Shown: piece after piece, positions 1 through 7,566 of the stretch
Position numbering within the stretch: the first letter of the stretch is position 1
Layout: every line of letters begins with the position of its first letter
DNA from: Desulfobacterales bacterium
GTDB taxonomy: Bacteria > Desulfobacterota > Desulfobacteria > Desulfobacterales > JALSRD01
Reading direction: 5' to 3'
NCBI GenBank assembly: GCA_026984935.1
Contig: JALSRD010000065.1
Span: forward strand, 1 to 51,582
Length of the DNA stretch: 51,582 nt
The notes under the pieces: model-generated
What the model saw: only the letters and a program-made list of their open reading frames with translations
Databases searched by the model: none
Told to the model about the DNA's origin: nothing
Made by a program: the position numbers and the translations under genes

Positions 1-267
1 CACGGGAAAAAGCGGACCATCAACGGCATGGTGGGGACCGAGGTGAACAAGGGCCTTTTTTCCTGGAAGATCGGCCCCAACATCCAGCCCGGTTCCATGT
101 ATACCATTTACCTCGTCACAACCGATGGCAAGATAAAGAGCACGCCCAGCGGCGGATTTAACATCAGGATGCAGGTAAACCCGTCCGCGGCGAAAAAGGC
201 TTTGGAGAAGAAAACAAAACCCAAACTCAAGGCGCCGCCCGCGGGCGTGCACCGCAATCTGCAATAA
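1..267 (+). CDS. C-terminal end of a secreted or lipoprotein-like protein (5' truncated by window)
   Basis: The reading frame is open from base 1, so only the last 88 residues are visible. They align without gaps to the last 88 residues of the next gene (359-2635), with about two thirds of positions identical (both end in NLQ). Shared landmarks are HGKKRTINGM near the start, FSWKIG and GGFNIRM. The piece covers the end of a beta-sandwich domain resembling the Ser-Thr-rich/Kre9-KNH type repeat, followed by a Lys/Pro-rich tail. The function is unknown. The two genes are tandem paralogues about 90 bases apart, so this gene was probably also an exported, envelope-associated protein. Its N-terminus cannot be judged here. 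Confidence 0.7.
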   Translation, partial: HGKKRTINGMVGTEVNKGLFSWKIGPNIQPGSMYTIYLVTTDGKIKSTPSGGFNIRMQVNPSAAKKALEKKTKPKLKAPPAGVHRNLQ

Positions 268-358
268 ACGCGGGTTACGGCAGTGCGATGCGTATCGAGC
301 CAAAATACTTGACATGTTCTCTTCTTTCAACACGGAGGGAACAGGGGAGGTAGGAGTT

Positions 359-2635
359 ATGGCTTTTCGAGGCAAAACGAAACCATTATTTTGGGGAATT
401 ATTATTTCTACCATGTTGATATTGTCAGGATGCACATTAGATGATTTGGGAAGAGGAGCGCCTCTTATTTACTGTGTCGGTTCTTTGAAAAACCATAAAT
501 TTGACTATAAAAAACATCAATATGAGCTATATCTCGTCGCTGGCGTCTTAGATTATGGTGGTGATATTCAGTGCTATGCACGCGGCGTATATGACCGGGA
601 TACCCATGAAGGATCTGAAAATATCAAATGTAAATATAATAAAAACCCAAGCGTGCCATTTATGAATCTTCCCGATGCATTTACAGGATGGGTAAAATTT
701 TCATGTCCAGTCGATCCCTGGCTTTATCCTGACATTCCCTTGTCCCCCGGTCCCGTGTGGACATCGGATAACATTCCGAATATGGTTGATCTGCTGAATT
801 TGGCAATGATGAAGCATGACTACACACTGGAAACCCTTTTTCCTTTGAGTCGATGGTACTTTGATTTAGGCCTCTCAGATTCTCAGTTGGAGGCATTGCG
901 AGAAGAGGCAAATAAAAAGGAAATCACCAGCGCCGTGGCGGAAACAGTGACCAATGCATGCTCTGATACGGACAAGTTAAAACCACCGAAAATTGTTTTC
1001 CCCGACAATCGATTCATCTTCAGAACAGACCAGAAATATTTCTCTAGCAAGGTCTGGGTTATCCTTGAAATGCCTTGCTATCTCAACTTTCCCAACCGGT
1101 CATTCTCTTTGGAAGTTGAAGGCAAGAATTTTTTTGGGAGCTGGCACAAGCTTGCCGAGCATCCTGGTCACTACGAGCCTAAAACAAGGATGGTTGGGGG
1201 TGTGCCACGCAGATATATGCAGGGCATGGTATTTTTTGATCCACCCTTGGAGGGGCGCCACGGCTATTACCGTTTCAGGGTGCATAACAGGAACTCATCA
1301 GAGTTCACGGACTGGCGTTATTATTGGTGGGGTCAACCGGAAATCGATACAAGCAAATTGCCGGCTTTTATAAAAAATTCCCCAGATTTAACTATAGACA
1401 GTTTCAAGGGGAAAGTGCTTGATCCCGGCCAAGAGGACTACTCGGGACTTGCCACGGATTACAGAAGGATCCAACTCCACTGGACGGTGAAGAATAAAGG
1501 GGAAAAAGCCTCCCCGGCCACGGTGCTGAGGGTACGGGGTGTGGCCGACGGGACCGTTCCCCTGCCGGATGACTGGATGCCTGACGTAAATATGAAACGT
1601 AAGGATTTTCCCGTGCCCATACTGGACCCGGCCATACATCAGGCGACTCATGACGTGTACGAGGTCTTTGCCGCACCCGACGGCAGTATCAAGTTCCGCT
1701 TCAACGCCCAGGTCAATTCTAACAGACTTTTCACCGAGTCCAACTACGCCAACAACGGCCGCCTTAGTACCTTTGGCCTCAAACTCACTGGCATCCCACC
1801 TGCCTATCTGAGCCCCAAAATCCATGTCCACAGGCCCAGCCAGCCGGGCCCCTGGTACCCGGGGGAAAACCACTCGGTGCGCTGGCAGAGCACTGGCATC
1901 GAGGGCAAGGTGAGGATCTTTCTCGGCAGGGGCCAGGGAGAGGCCGTCATGGACGAAGCGTATCGCTATGAATGGTCGCCGCCCGGCGGCGTTGCCAACA
2001 CCGGTTACTGGCGGCATAACCTGCCGAAGAATATGAAGCCGGATGAACAGTACAGGATCTGTATCCAGTCGGTGGAAAACAGCAAGATTATGGGATGCAG
2101 CGAGGCCTTCCCCATCCGGATGCGCCTGCACGCCGGGGCGGTAAAAACTCGGATGAAAAGGCACCTGGATCGACATCCCGCGGGCTCTACCATCCAGCTT
2201 GGGCACAAGCCCGCCCTAAAGCCGGGCAAGAAACCGCCGGCCGTGATGCAGAAACTGTGGCTGCAATCACCGCACGGCATGGAGACCTGGTATATCGGCA
2301 AGACCTATCCCGTCACCTGGCAGGCCACCGGCGTCACCGGCCGGGTGCGGGTGGTGCTCGTTGACCGCCACGGAAAGAAGCGGACCATCAACGGCATGGC
2401 GGGAACGGACGCGCACAAGGGACGCTTTTCCTGGAAGATCGGCTCCAACATCCAGCCCGGCGCCATGTACCGGATCTATGTCACGACCGTGGACGGCAAG
2501 GTCAGGAGCAAGTCCTGCGGCGGGTTCAATATCAGGATGAAAGTGGATGCTTCCACGGCCGGGAAGGCCCTGGAAAAGAAAAAAAAGCCGCAGATCAAGT
2601 CACCGCCCAAGGGAGGCCACATCAATTTGCAATGA
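359..2635 (+). CDS. Large predicted lipoprotein with CARDB-like and two Kre9/KNH-like beta domains
   Basis: 758 residues from the ATG at 359, chosen because GGGGAGGTAGGAG lies just before it and it gives a clean lipoprotein signal: a positive start, a hydrophobic run and the lipobox LSGC near residue 25. An upstream in-frame start at 314 would place 15 residues before the signal. Residues about 380-475 look like a CARDB-type adhesion domain (DLTIDSF, then WTVKNKGE, ending SNYANN). Two later segments (about 490-600 and 655-740) each carry the W-Y-G...V-W-TG-G-V pattern of Kre9/KNH-type Ser-Thr-rich repeats. The last 88 residues match the upstream partial gene. The first kilobase is clearly richer in A+T than the rest. 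The role is not known; an envelope or adhesion function is an inference. Confidence 0.72.
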   Translation: MAFRGKTKPLFWGIIISTMLILSGCTLDDLGRGAPLIYCVGSLKNHKFDYKKHQYELYLVAGVLDYGGDIQCYARGVYDRDTHEGSENIKCKYNKNPSVPFMNLPDAFTGWVKFSCPVDPWLYPDIPLSPGPVWTSDNIPNMVDLLNLAMMKHDYTLETLFPLSRWYFDLGLSDSQLEALREEANKKEITSAVAETVTNACSDTDKLKPPKIVFPDNRFIFRTDQKYFSSKVWVILEMPCYLNFPNRSFSLEVEGKNFFGSWHKLAEHPGHYEPKTRMVGGVPRRYMQGMVFFDPPLEGRHGYYRFRVHNRNSSEFTDWRYYWWGQPEIDTSKLPAFIKNSPDLTIDSFKGKVLDPGQEDYSGLATDYRRIQLHWTVKNKGEKASPATVLRVRGVADGTVPLPDDWMPDVNMKRKDFPVPILDPAIHQATHDVYEVFAAPDGSIKFRFNAQVNSNRLFTESNYANNGRLSTFGLKLTGIPPAYLSPKIHVHRPSQPGPWYPGENHSVRWQSTGIEGKVRIFLGRGQGEAVMDEAYRYEWSPPGGVANTGYWRHNLPKNMKPDEQYRICIQSVENSKIMGCSEAFPIRMRLHAGAVKTRMKRHLDRHPAGSTIQLGHKPALKPGKKPPAVMQKLWLQSPHGMETWYIGKTYPVTWQATGVTGRVRVVLVDRHGKKRTINGMAGTDAHKGRFSWKIGSNIQPGAMYRIYVTTVDGKVRSKSCGGFNIRMKVDASTAGKALEKKKKPQIKSPPKGGHINLQ

Positions 2636-2731
2636 CCACAGATAAATTACCCTGCACTGGAACCATTGAGAGAGGCAGCCACGCGCGCCCGTTCCTGCGA
2701 GTCGTCGCATGCAACTCTATTTGCCGTAAAA

Positions 2732-3001
2732 TCAGCGCTTCTTGCGCTGGGCTTCCAGCTGTTCGATCATTGCCAGTTTTTCGAGCGCTTTTTCATCGGA
2801 AAGCGGCCGTGTGGCAAAGTCCGCGCACCACTGGCCGTCTCCCGTGGTCGGCCAGACGGCGAATTTCATGAGGGCCACGGGGGCCGTGTCGGACAGGCCC
2901 GGCAGGGGGGCGTTGCGACGGCATTCCCCCACAAAACCGTCGTCGGTTGCGCCGGTCTGTTCCCAGTACTTGCAGTTTTTACAGATGCCTTTTGTACTCA
3001 T
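2732..3001 (-). CDS. Small four-cysteine protein
   Basis: 89 residues from the ATG at 3001. A TTG at 3010 is possible, but the ATG has AAAGG about nine bases upstream. The visible pattern is C7-x2-C10-K-Y-W, C27-R-R-N-A-P and a late W-C59-A-D-F. Four spaced cysteines suggest a small metal-binding (zinc or Fe-S) fold, though no enzyme motif is seen. The stop of the gene before it (3003-3260) is one base away (TAA-A-ATG), so the two are almost certainly co-transcribed and translationally coupled. Both proteins begin with the same C-x2-C-(K/R)-Y pattern and may be distant paralogues. Function unknown. Confidence 0.65.
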   Translation of the reverse strand: MSTKGICKNCKYWEQTGATDDGFVGECRRNAPLPGLSDTAPVALMKFAVWPTTGDGQWCADFATRPLSDEKALEKLAMIEQLEAQRKKR

Positions 3002-3002
3002 T

Positions 3003-3260
3003 TTATCCAACCTTTGTTTTCCATGCTGTCTTCAAGCAAGACCGGCGGCCCTTTTCCTGGCCGCCGGACACGGTCTCTGGGGCCGGACACGGCGCGTACA
3101 GCCGACACGCGCTTGCCGACGCTGCATGCACCGCCATTGCGGGCAGCGTCCTGCAGCGAAAGCCCATGGCCCGGCAGCCGTGGGGAAAGCCGGCATTCCA
3201 GGTCACGAAATAATACCGGCAGCGGTGACAGTCGATACGTGAACGCGCTGTGCTTTTCAT
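3003..3260 (-). CDS. Small cysteine-rich protein (CxxC, seven Cys)
   Basis: 85 residues from the ATG at 3260. Cysteines lie at about 11, 14, 29, 36, 52, 58 and 75. The core reads DCHRCRYYFVTW, then FPHGC, then a segment rich in Ala/Ser before C52. I recall this as a conserved small family in sulfate-reducing Deltaproteobacteria, sometimes misnamed after uracil-DNA glycosylase; I see no glycosylase catalytic motif in it. It precedes the four-cysteine gene with a one-base gap and diverges from the CheD-HDOD fusion gene across a 124-base AT-rich spacer. A metal-binding or redox-sensing role is an inference only. Confidence 0.68.
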   Translation of the reverse strand: MKSTARSRIDCHRCRYYFVTWNAGFPHGCRAMGFRCRTLPAMAVHAASASACRLYAPCPAPETVSGGQEKGRRSCLKTAWKTKVG

Positions 3261-3384
3261 TGACTTTGTTTTAAAGTAGAGCTACAAATTTGTAAACAGC
3301 TGCTTCCCGGCGCGGAGCATCAGGGCCAAAACCACCTTCGGGTCAAATACAAAATTTTATAGCGCCACCCTTTGAGGCACAGGC
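3261..3384. promoter_or_regulatory. Divergent promoter region with perfect 12-bp palindrome
   Basis: An AT-rich spacer between two divergent starts. TACAAATTTGTA at 3283-3294 is a perfect palindrome and could be an operator. On the minus strand TTTACA overlaps the palindrome and lies about 17 bases before TAAAAC, a weak sigma-70-like pair for the cysteine-rich genes. GAGG, about nine bases before 3385, is a plausible ribosome site for the plus-strand gene. No sigma-54 or sigma-28 site is seen. Confidence 0.3.
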
Positions 3385-4713
3385 ATGTTTCGACTGCAGC
3401 GCCACCACGTTTCCGCCGGCACTTTCATCATCAGCGAGCACCAGCCCATGATCCTGGAGGCCTACCTCTCCAGTTGCGTCGGCATCGCGCTTTACGACCC
3501 GCAGCAGGAAGTCGGCGGACTCTTGCACGTGCTGCTGCCCGAGCCGCCCTCCAAAGAACGGGTGGAGGATGAACTGAAATACGCATCCACCGCGCTGCCG
3601 GTCTTTCTGCGCGCACTGGCCCAGGCCGGCGCCTCGCGCCAGGACCTGCAGGCCTGTGTCGCCGGTGGCGCCCTGGTACGGCCGTTGGCGGAAATGGACC
3701 TTTCCCTCAACATCGGCGGCCGCACGGAAGCCGCCGTCAGGCAGTTTCTCAGCGACGAGGGGATCCCCGTCAATAAGGCCGAAACCAGCGGCTACTTCAC
3801 CTGCCGCCTGAGCCTGGATACCCAGCAATGGGAGACGACCATCGACCCCACCGGGTTCGACGATCCGCCCGCCGAGACCCTGGCCCAACAGCCGACAGCC
3901 AGGGATATCCAGGCGGCCATCGACGCGCTGCAGCCCATCCCCCAAATGGCGCTGGAAATCCTGAACATCATGGAATCGGAGACCTACGATATCCAGGAGA
4001 TTGCCGACCGTGTGCGCCAGGACCAGGTGATCGCCGCCAGGACCCTGCAGCTCTGCAATTCAAGCCTCTACAACCGCGGCCGGCGCATCGAATCCGTGGA
4101 CCACGCGCTGGTCATGCTGGGGCGCAACCTCTTTGCCAAGCTGGTCATCTCCGCCCTGATCGAGGATTTTTTCAGCCACTGCATCATGGGTTACTCACTG
4201 TGCAAGGGCGGCCTGTTTTCGCACTCGCTGGGAACGGCGCTGGCCGCCGAGCGCATTGCCCAGCTGACCGGCCATGTGGCACCGTCCGTGGCGTACTCGG
4301 CCGGCTTGCTGCACGACATCGGCAAGGTCGTGCTCGATCAGTTCGTGGCCTCTGCGCTGCCGCTCTTCTACCGGCGGCTGCAGCAGCAAAACGACTTTCT
4401 TGCGCTCGAGCAGGAGATTTTCGGCACCGATCATGCCCAGGTCGGCCTGGAACTGGCCCGCCGCTGGTCTTTTCCCGCCTCCCTGACCGATGTCATTGCG
4501 TTCCACCACCAGCTGGAAGCACCTACGGACAGCGCTTTGCTGGTGATTCTCATCCACCTGGCCGACAACCTGATGTCCAGTTTTCACGCCGGCCTTAAAC
4601 TCGGCGGCCAGCACTCCACACGCCTCGGCTGGTGCCTCGGCAAACTGGGCATTGCGCTGTCGGATTTTCCGCGCATCGTCGACCTGGTACCCACCCAGTT
4701 CTGGGGGGTGTGA
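3385..4713 (+). CDS. CheD-HDOD fusion protein
   Basis: 442 residues. Residues 1-160 resemble CheD, the chemoreceptor glutamine deamidase: the pattern SSC31VG...LYDP...GGLLH48 matches stand-alone CheD, with the Cys and His at the same 17-residue spacing. The Thr six residues before the Cys (T21 of the CheD at 10387-10860) is replaced by Glu25, so activity is uncertain. Residues about 170-390 form an HDOD domain (LQPIPQMALEIL, QDQVIAARTLQLCNSS, then LLHDIGK and FHH), a signalling fold related to HD phosphohydrolases. The domain order is the same as the overlapping cheD and HDOD genes in the che operon. It is the only plus-strand gene next to the flagellar block. A role in receptor adaptation or signal integration is inferred. 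Confidence 0.85.
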   Translation: MFRLQRHHVSAGTFIISEHQPMILEAYLSSCVGIALYDPQQEVGGLLHVLLPEPPSKERVEDELKYASTALPVFLRALAQAGASRQDLQACVAGGALVRPLAEMDLSLNIGGRTEAAVRQFLSDEGIPVNKAETSGYFTCRLSLDTQQWETTIDPTGFDDPPAETLAQQPTARDIQAAIDALQPIPQMALEILNIMESETYDIQEIADRVRQDQVIAARTLQLCNSSLYNRGRRIESVDHALVMLGRNLFAKLVISALIEDFFSHCIMGYSLCKGGLFSHSLGTALAAERIAQLTGHVAPSVAYSAGLLHDIGKVVLDQFVASALPLFYRRLQQQNDFLALEQEIFGTDHAQVGLELARRWSFPASLTDVIAFHHQLEAPTDSALLVILIHLADNLMSSFHAGLKLGGQHSTRLGWCLGKLGIALSDFPRIVDLVPTQFWGV

Positions 4714-4758
4714 GCCGCCGCCGGCCCCCTGGAGGCGCCTGGCAGTTCGGCCGTGCCG

Positions 4759-5205
4759 TCAGCGGATCCAGAGATGCAAATTGTCGAGCATGCGCCAGGC
4801 GTGCCGACGCTGATCTTCACCGGCGTTGCGGATGCTGGCGATGATCAGGTCGCGGATAATCTCATCACTGACCCCCTGGGCCTTGAGACGTTCAATATCC
4901 CGTATTGTCAGCGCTTTCACGCTTCTCAAATCCTCGCCGTAGTGAGTCGCCGGCCGGTTGCGCAGAAACGATTTTTCAATGACCAGGGCCTGCAACTGAT
5001 CATCACTGAGGCCGCTCTTTTTCAAAGCGACCAGCTCGTCAACGGTCAGGGACTGGGTCTCGACGGTCTTTTCACGGATGATCGTCTGCAGCAGCGCGCC
5101 GCCGATGCCGGCACGGTGAAGTTTCTGCATCTCTTTTGCGCTCAGACACCAGGCATTGGCGGCGAAAGTGAAAATCAACAGGCTGATCAGTGCCGATCGT
5201 CGCAT
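4759..5205 (-). CDS. Small exported helical-repeat protein downstream of flgL
   Basis: 148 residues with an N-terminal signal sequence (RR, then a hydrophobic stretch ending near ANAWC-LS). The mature part holds three related helical segments: LSAKEMQKLHRAGIG, then LTVDELVALKKSGLSDDQL, then LTIRDIERLKAQGVSDEII. Each has the form L-T-x-(D/E)-(E/I)-(L)-x-x-(L)-K-x-x-G-(L/V)-S-D followed by a hydrophobic helix, similar to SHOCT-like short helical hairpins. It is the last gene of the leftward che-flgKL run, 58 bases after flgL, and converges with the CheD-HDOD gene. A signal Cys near residue 20 exists but the lipobox is poor. I do not recognise the protein; an envelope or periplasmic location is likely. 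Confidence 0.6.
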   Translation of the reverse strand: MRRSALISLLIFTFAANAWCLSAKEMQKLHRAGIGGALLQTIIREKTVETQSLTVDELVALKKSGLSDDQLQALVIEKSFLRNRPATHYGEDLRSVKALTIRDIERLKAQGVSDEIIRDLIIASIRNAGEDQRRHAWRMLDNLHLWIR

Positions 5206-5263
5206 TGGATACCGGAGTTGTTTGGGTTAAAGGTTCCCGTAAACGGGGGTTACAGGCGACAGA

Positions 5264-6157
5264 TCATTTCAGAAAGTCGAGCAGGCTCTGGCCGACGACC
5301 CGGGATGTGGCTGTAAGGGCGGCTTCATAGGCCGTCTGCCGCGTCATCAGATCGACGGCCGCCTGGTTCATGTCGGCATTTTCGGTGTCTGCCAGCAGGC
5401 TCTCATAGTGATTCTGCAAGTGCTGCCACTGGGTGTCGGTGGCGGCCAGCCGCTCGGCCACGATCGCATCGGCTCCCTGGACGGCTTTTATCCGCTCCAC
5501 CGCCTGGTCCAGCGTCCCGACCTGGGCCGCGACCAAGGCGGCATCCCCGCCCGCAAGACCGTCGATGACGTTTTTCAGGGTATCGAAAACCAGCGTGCCG
5601 TCGGCGTTTCGGAAAGGATTCCGGCCGCCGCTGTTCAAGCTGACGCTGGTGTTGGCGCCGATGGCGATGCGCACATCCCCTTCGTCTCCCGACCAGGTGG
5701 CATTGTAGGCATCATCCCGGCTGGCCGGCGGCCCATCGCTGCGGTGCCCGCCGAAAAGATACTGATCGCCGTATCGGCTGTTGGCCATGTCCATGACCTG
5801 GTCATAGATGTGCCGGGCGGCTTCAAGCGCCGCTGCACGGGTCTGATCGTCAAAAGTGCCGCCGCTTTGTTCCTGGGCCAGATTGCGGGCATCCTGCAAC
5901 AGCCCACGCACGCTTTCCAGACTCGCGTCGGTGACCGCCATGCGGGCGCTTCCCTTCTGGATATTGCGGCGGTACTGGGCCAGCGAGGCGATCTGCCCCC
6001 TGAACCCGAGGATCTGCTCGGCGGCCGCCGGATCGTCCGACGGCCGGTTCAGGCGTTTGCCGGAAGCCAGGGTGTTCTGGGCATCGACCAACTGTTCACG
6101 GTTCGCGGCCAGGCTGCCGCGCATGCTGTCGATCAGCATGTTCTCACTGATGCGCAT
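5264..6157 (-). CDS. flgL: Flagellar hook-filament junction protein FlgL (HAP3)
   Basis: 297 residues. FlgL forms the second of the two adaptor rings between hook and flagellin filament. The N-terminus (MRISENMLIDSMRGSL, then LNRPSDDPAAAEQILGFR) is the flagellin-like D0/D1 segment. The C-terminus (MNQAAVDLMTRQTAYEAALT and a final hydrophobic helix) supplies the partner coiled coil. The length is close to the usual 300. AGAGGGG lies just before the ATG. It follows flgK by 18 bases in the same transcript. In many relatives csrA and fliW come next; here a small exported protein does. Confidence 0.95.
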   Translation of the reverse strand: MRISENMLIDSMRGSLAANREQLVDAQNTLASGKRLNRPSDDPAAAEQILGFRGQIASLAQYRRNIQKGSARMAVTDASLESVRGLLQDARNLAQEQSGGTFDDQTRAAALEAARHIYDQVMDMANSRYGDQYLFGGHRSDGPPASRDDAYNATWSGDEGDVRIAIGANTSVSLNSGGRNPFRNADGTLVFDTLKNVIDGLAGGDAALVAAQVGTLDQAVERIKAVQGADAIVAERLAATDTQWQHLQNHYESLLADTENADMNQAAVDLMTRQTAYEAALTATSRVVGQSLLDFLK

Positions 6158-6175
6158 GATTTCCCCTCTTTGCGA

Positions 6176-7546
6176 TTATCCCATATTCATCAGCACGTCG
6201 AGCATTTCATCCGTTGCGCTGATCAGCTTGGCCGCCGCCGCATAGGCATGCTGGAACTGCACCAGGTTGACCATCTCCTCGTCGATGGACACTCCGGATA
6301 CCTCGTCCCGGTAGCTTTCGAGCTGGTTCATCACCGACGTGTTCTGGTCGAACTGGTCCGCGGCCGTTTTGGCGCTGCCGGCCACGTCGCCCACCAGCGA
6401 TGCGTAGTAAGCGCCGAAAGTGGCCGTGTTGCCGTTCATCAGGTCCTGGAATTCCAGGTTGCCGATGGCCATGGCATTGGCCGCACCGCCGGGCACGTCC
6501 TCCGCCGCGCCGGCCGCCGCGATCTTGGAGGGATCACTGACAATGGCCGGGTTGACGGCGATGTTCGCGGCCGAAGTGGAGCCGGCGGCAAAGAAATCAA
6601 GGCCCGTGGAGTGATCGAGCCCCTGCCCGCCGGCATGCAGCGTGTTCACGTTATCGATGATTCCGGCGGCCAGATCGTTCAGGCGTGCGAGATAGTCCTG
6701 GCCATCGGTCTTGGCGGCCAGATAGCCGCCCACCTTTCCCGAGGTGATGGCCGAAGCGGCAATGACCGCCGGCCCGCCGGAGGTCTGGATGCTGAAATCG
6801 GGGTTCGTGTACGAAAGCGCGTAGGCCGTTTCATCGTCGACCAGGGCATGGCCGTCGATGCTGATGTTGACCACCGGGCCGCTTTCACTGGCACTCACAT
6901 TGGCCAGCGATGAAAGCTCCTTCACCAGCTGATCGCGCCGGTCTTTCAGGTCATTGGGCGCCTGACCCATGTTCTCCGCCTGGCGGATACGGCGGTTGAG
7001 CGCGGCGATCTGGCCGGCCTTGTCGTTGATGTCGCTGACCGCCTGGCCGATCTGCGTGTCCAGGTCGCTCTGCACGTCTGTCACAGCAGCGGACATCTGC
7101 TGAAAGCGGTCGCTCAGCGCCTGGCTCTTGGAGACCAGCTGCGACCTTTCCACGGACCCGCCGGGATTGTTGGCCAGATCCTGCCAGGCGTGCCAGAATT
7201 CCTGCAGATTGTGGTTCAGCCCGGTTTCGCCGGTCTCGTCAAAGATAATCTGCAGGCGTTCGAGGCCGCTTTTCTCGGCCTCCCACTTGCCCAGCTCCTG
7301 GCTCTGCCCATCGATCTGGGCGCCCAGAAAGCGGTCGTGCATGCGCTGGACGGAAACGGCCTGCACGCCGCCGCCCATCTGGCCCGGCGTTGCCGCGACC
7401 GGTTCACCGCTGGTCAAATCGACCCGCTGGCGCGAGTATCCGGGCGTGTTGACGTTGGCGATATTGTGGCCCGTTACCGAAATCCCGGTCTGCTGGACCT
7501 GAAGCGCGCTCCTGCCAATACCCAAAATATTAAACAGGCTGGACAT
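6176..7546 (-). CDS. flgK: Flagellar hook-associated protein FlgK (HAP1)
   Basis: 456 residues from the ATG at 7546, preceded by GAAAGGA; a longer in-frame extension overlaps cheB and lacks FlgK similarity. FlgK is the first junction ring on the hook. The N-terminal rod/hook signature is visible (TGHNIANVNTPGYSRQ), and so is the C-terminal helix (EEMVNLVQFQHAYAAAAKLI) typical of hook/rod family proteins. The length is short of the enteric protein (about 550), so the variable middle domain is reduced. It sits directly after cheB (21-base gap), so hook-junction genes are read from the end of the chemotaxis operon. Confidence 0.95.
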   Translation of the reverse strand: MSSLFNILGIGRSALQVQQTGISVTGHNIANVNTPGYSRQRVDLTSGEPVAATPGQMGGGVQAVSVQRMHDRFLGAQIDGQSQELGKWEAEKSGLERLQIIFDETGETGLNHNLQEFWHAWQDLANNPGGSVERSQLVSKSQALSDRFQQMSAAVTDVQSDLDTQIGQAVSDINDKAGQIAALNRRIRQAENMGQAPNDLKDRRDQLVKELSSLANVSASESGPVVNISIDGHALVDDETAYALSYTNPDFSIQTSGGPAVIAASAITSGKVGGYLAAKTDGQDYLARLNDLAAGIIDNVNTLHAGGQGLDHSTGLDFFAAGSTSAANIAVNPAIVSDPSKIAAAGAAEDVPGGAANAMAIGNLEFQDLMNGNTATFGAYYASLVGDVAGSAKTAADQFDQNTSVMNQLESYRDEVSGVSIDEEMVNLVQFQHAYAAAAKLISATDEMLDVLMNMG

Positions 7547-7566
7547 GACATTCCTTTCTGCAGCCT

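Noticed and set aside
1388-2206. 272-codon minus-strand frame opposite the lipoprotein gene
   Set aside because: The plus-strand frame has a signal peptide, ribosome site and domain patterns; the antisense frame has none.
5408-6913. 501-codon plus-strand frame opposite flgL and flgK
   Set aside because: Antisense shadow of conserved genes with low-complexity composition and no ribosome site.
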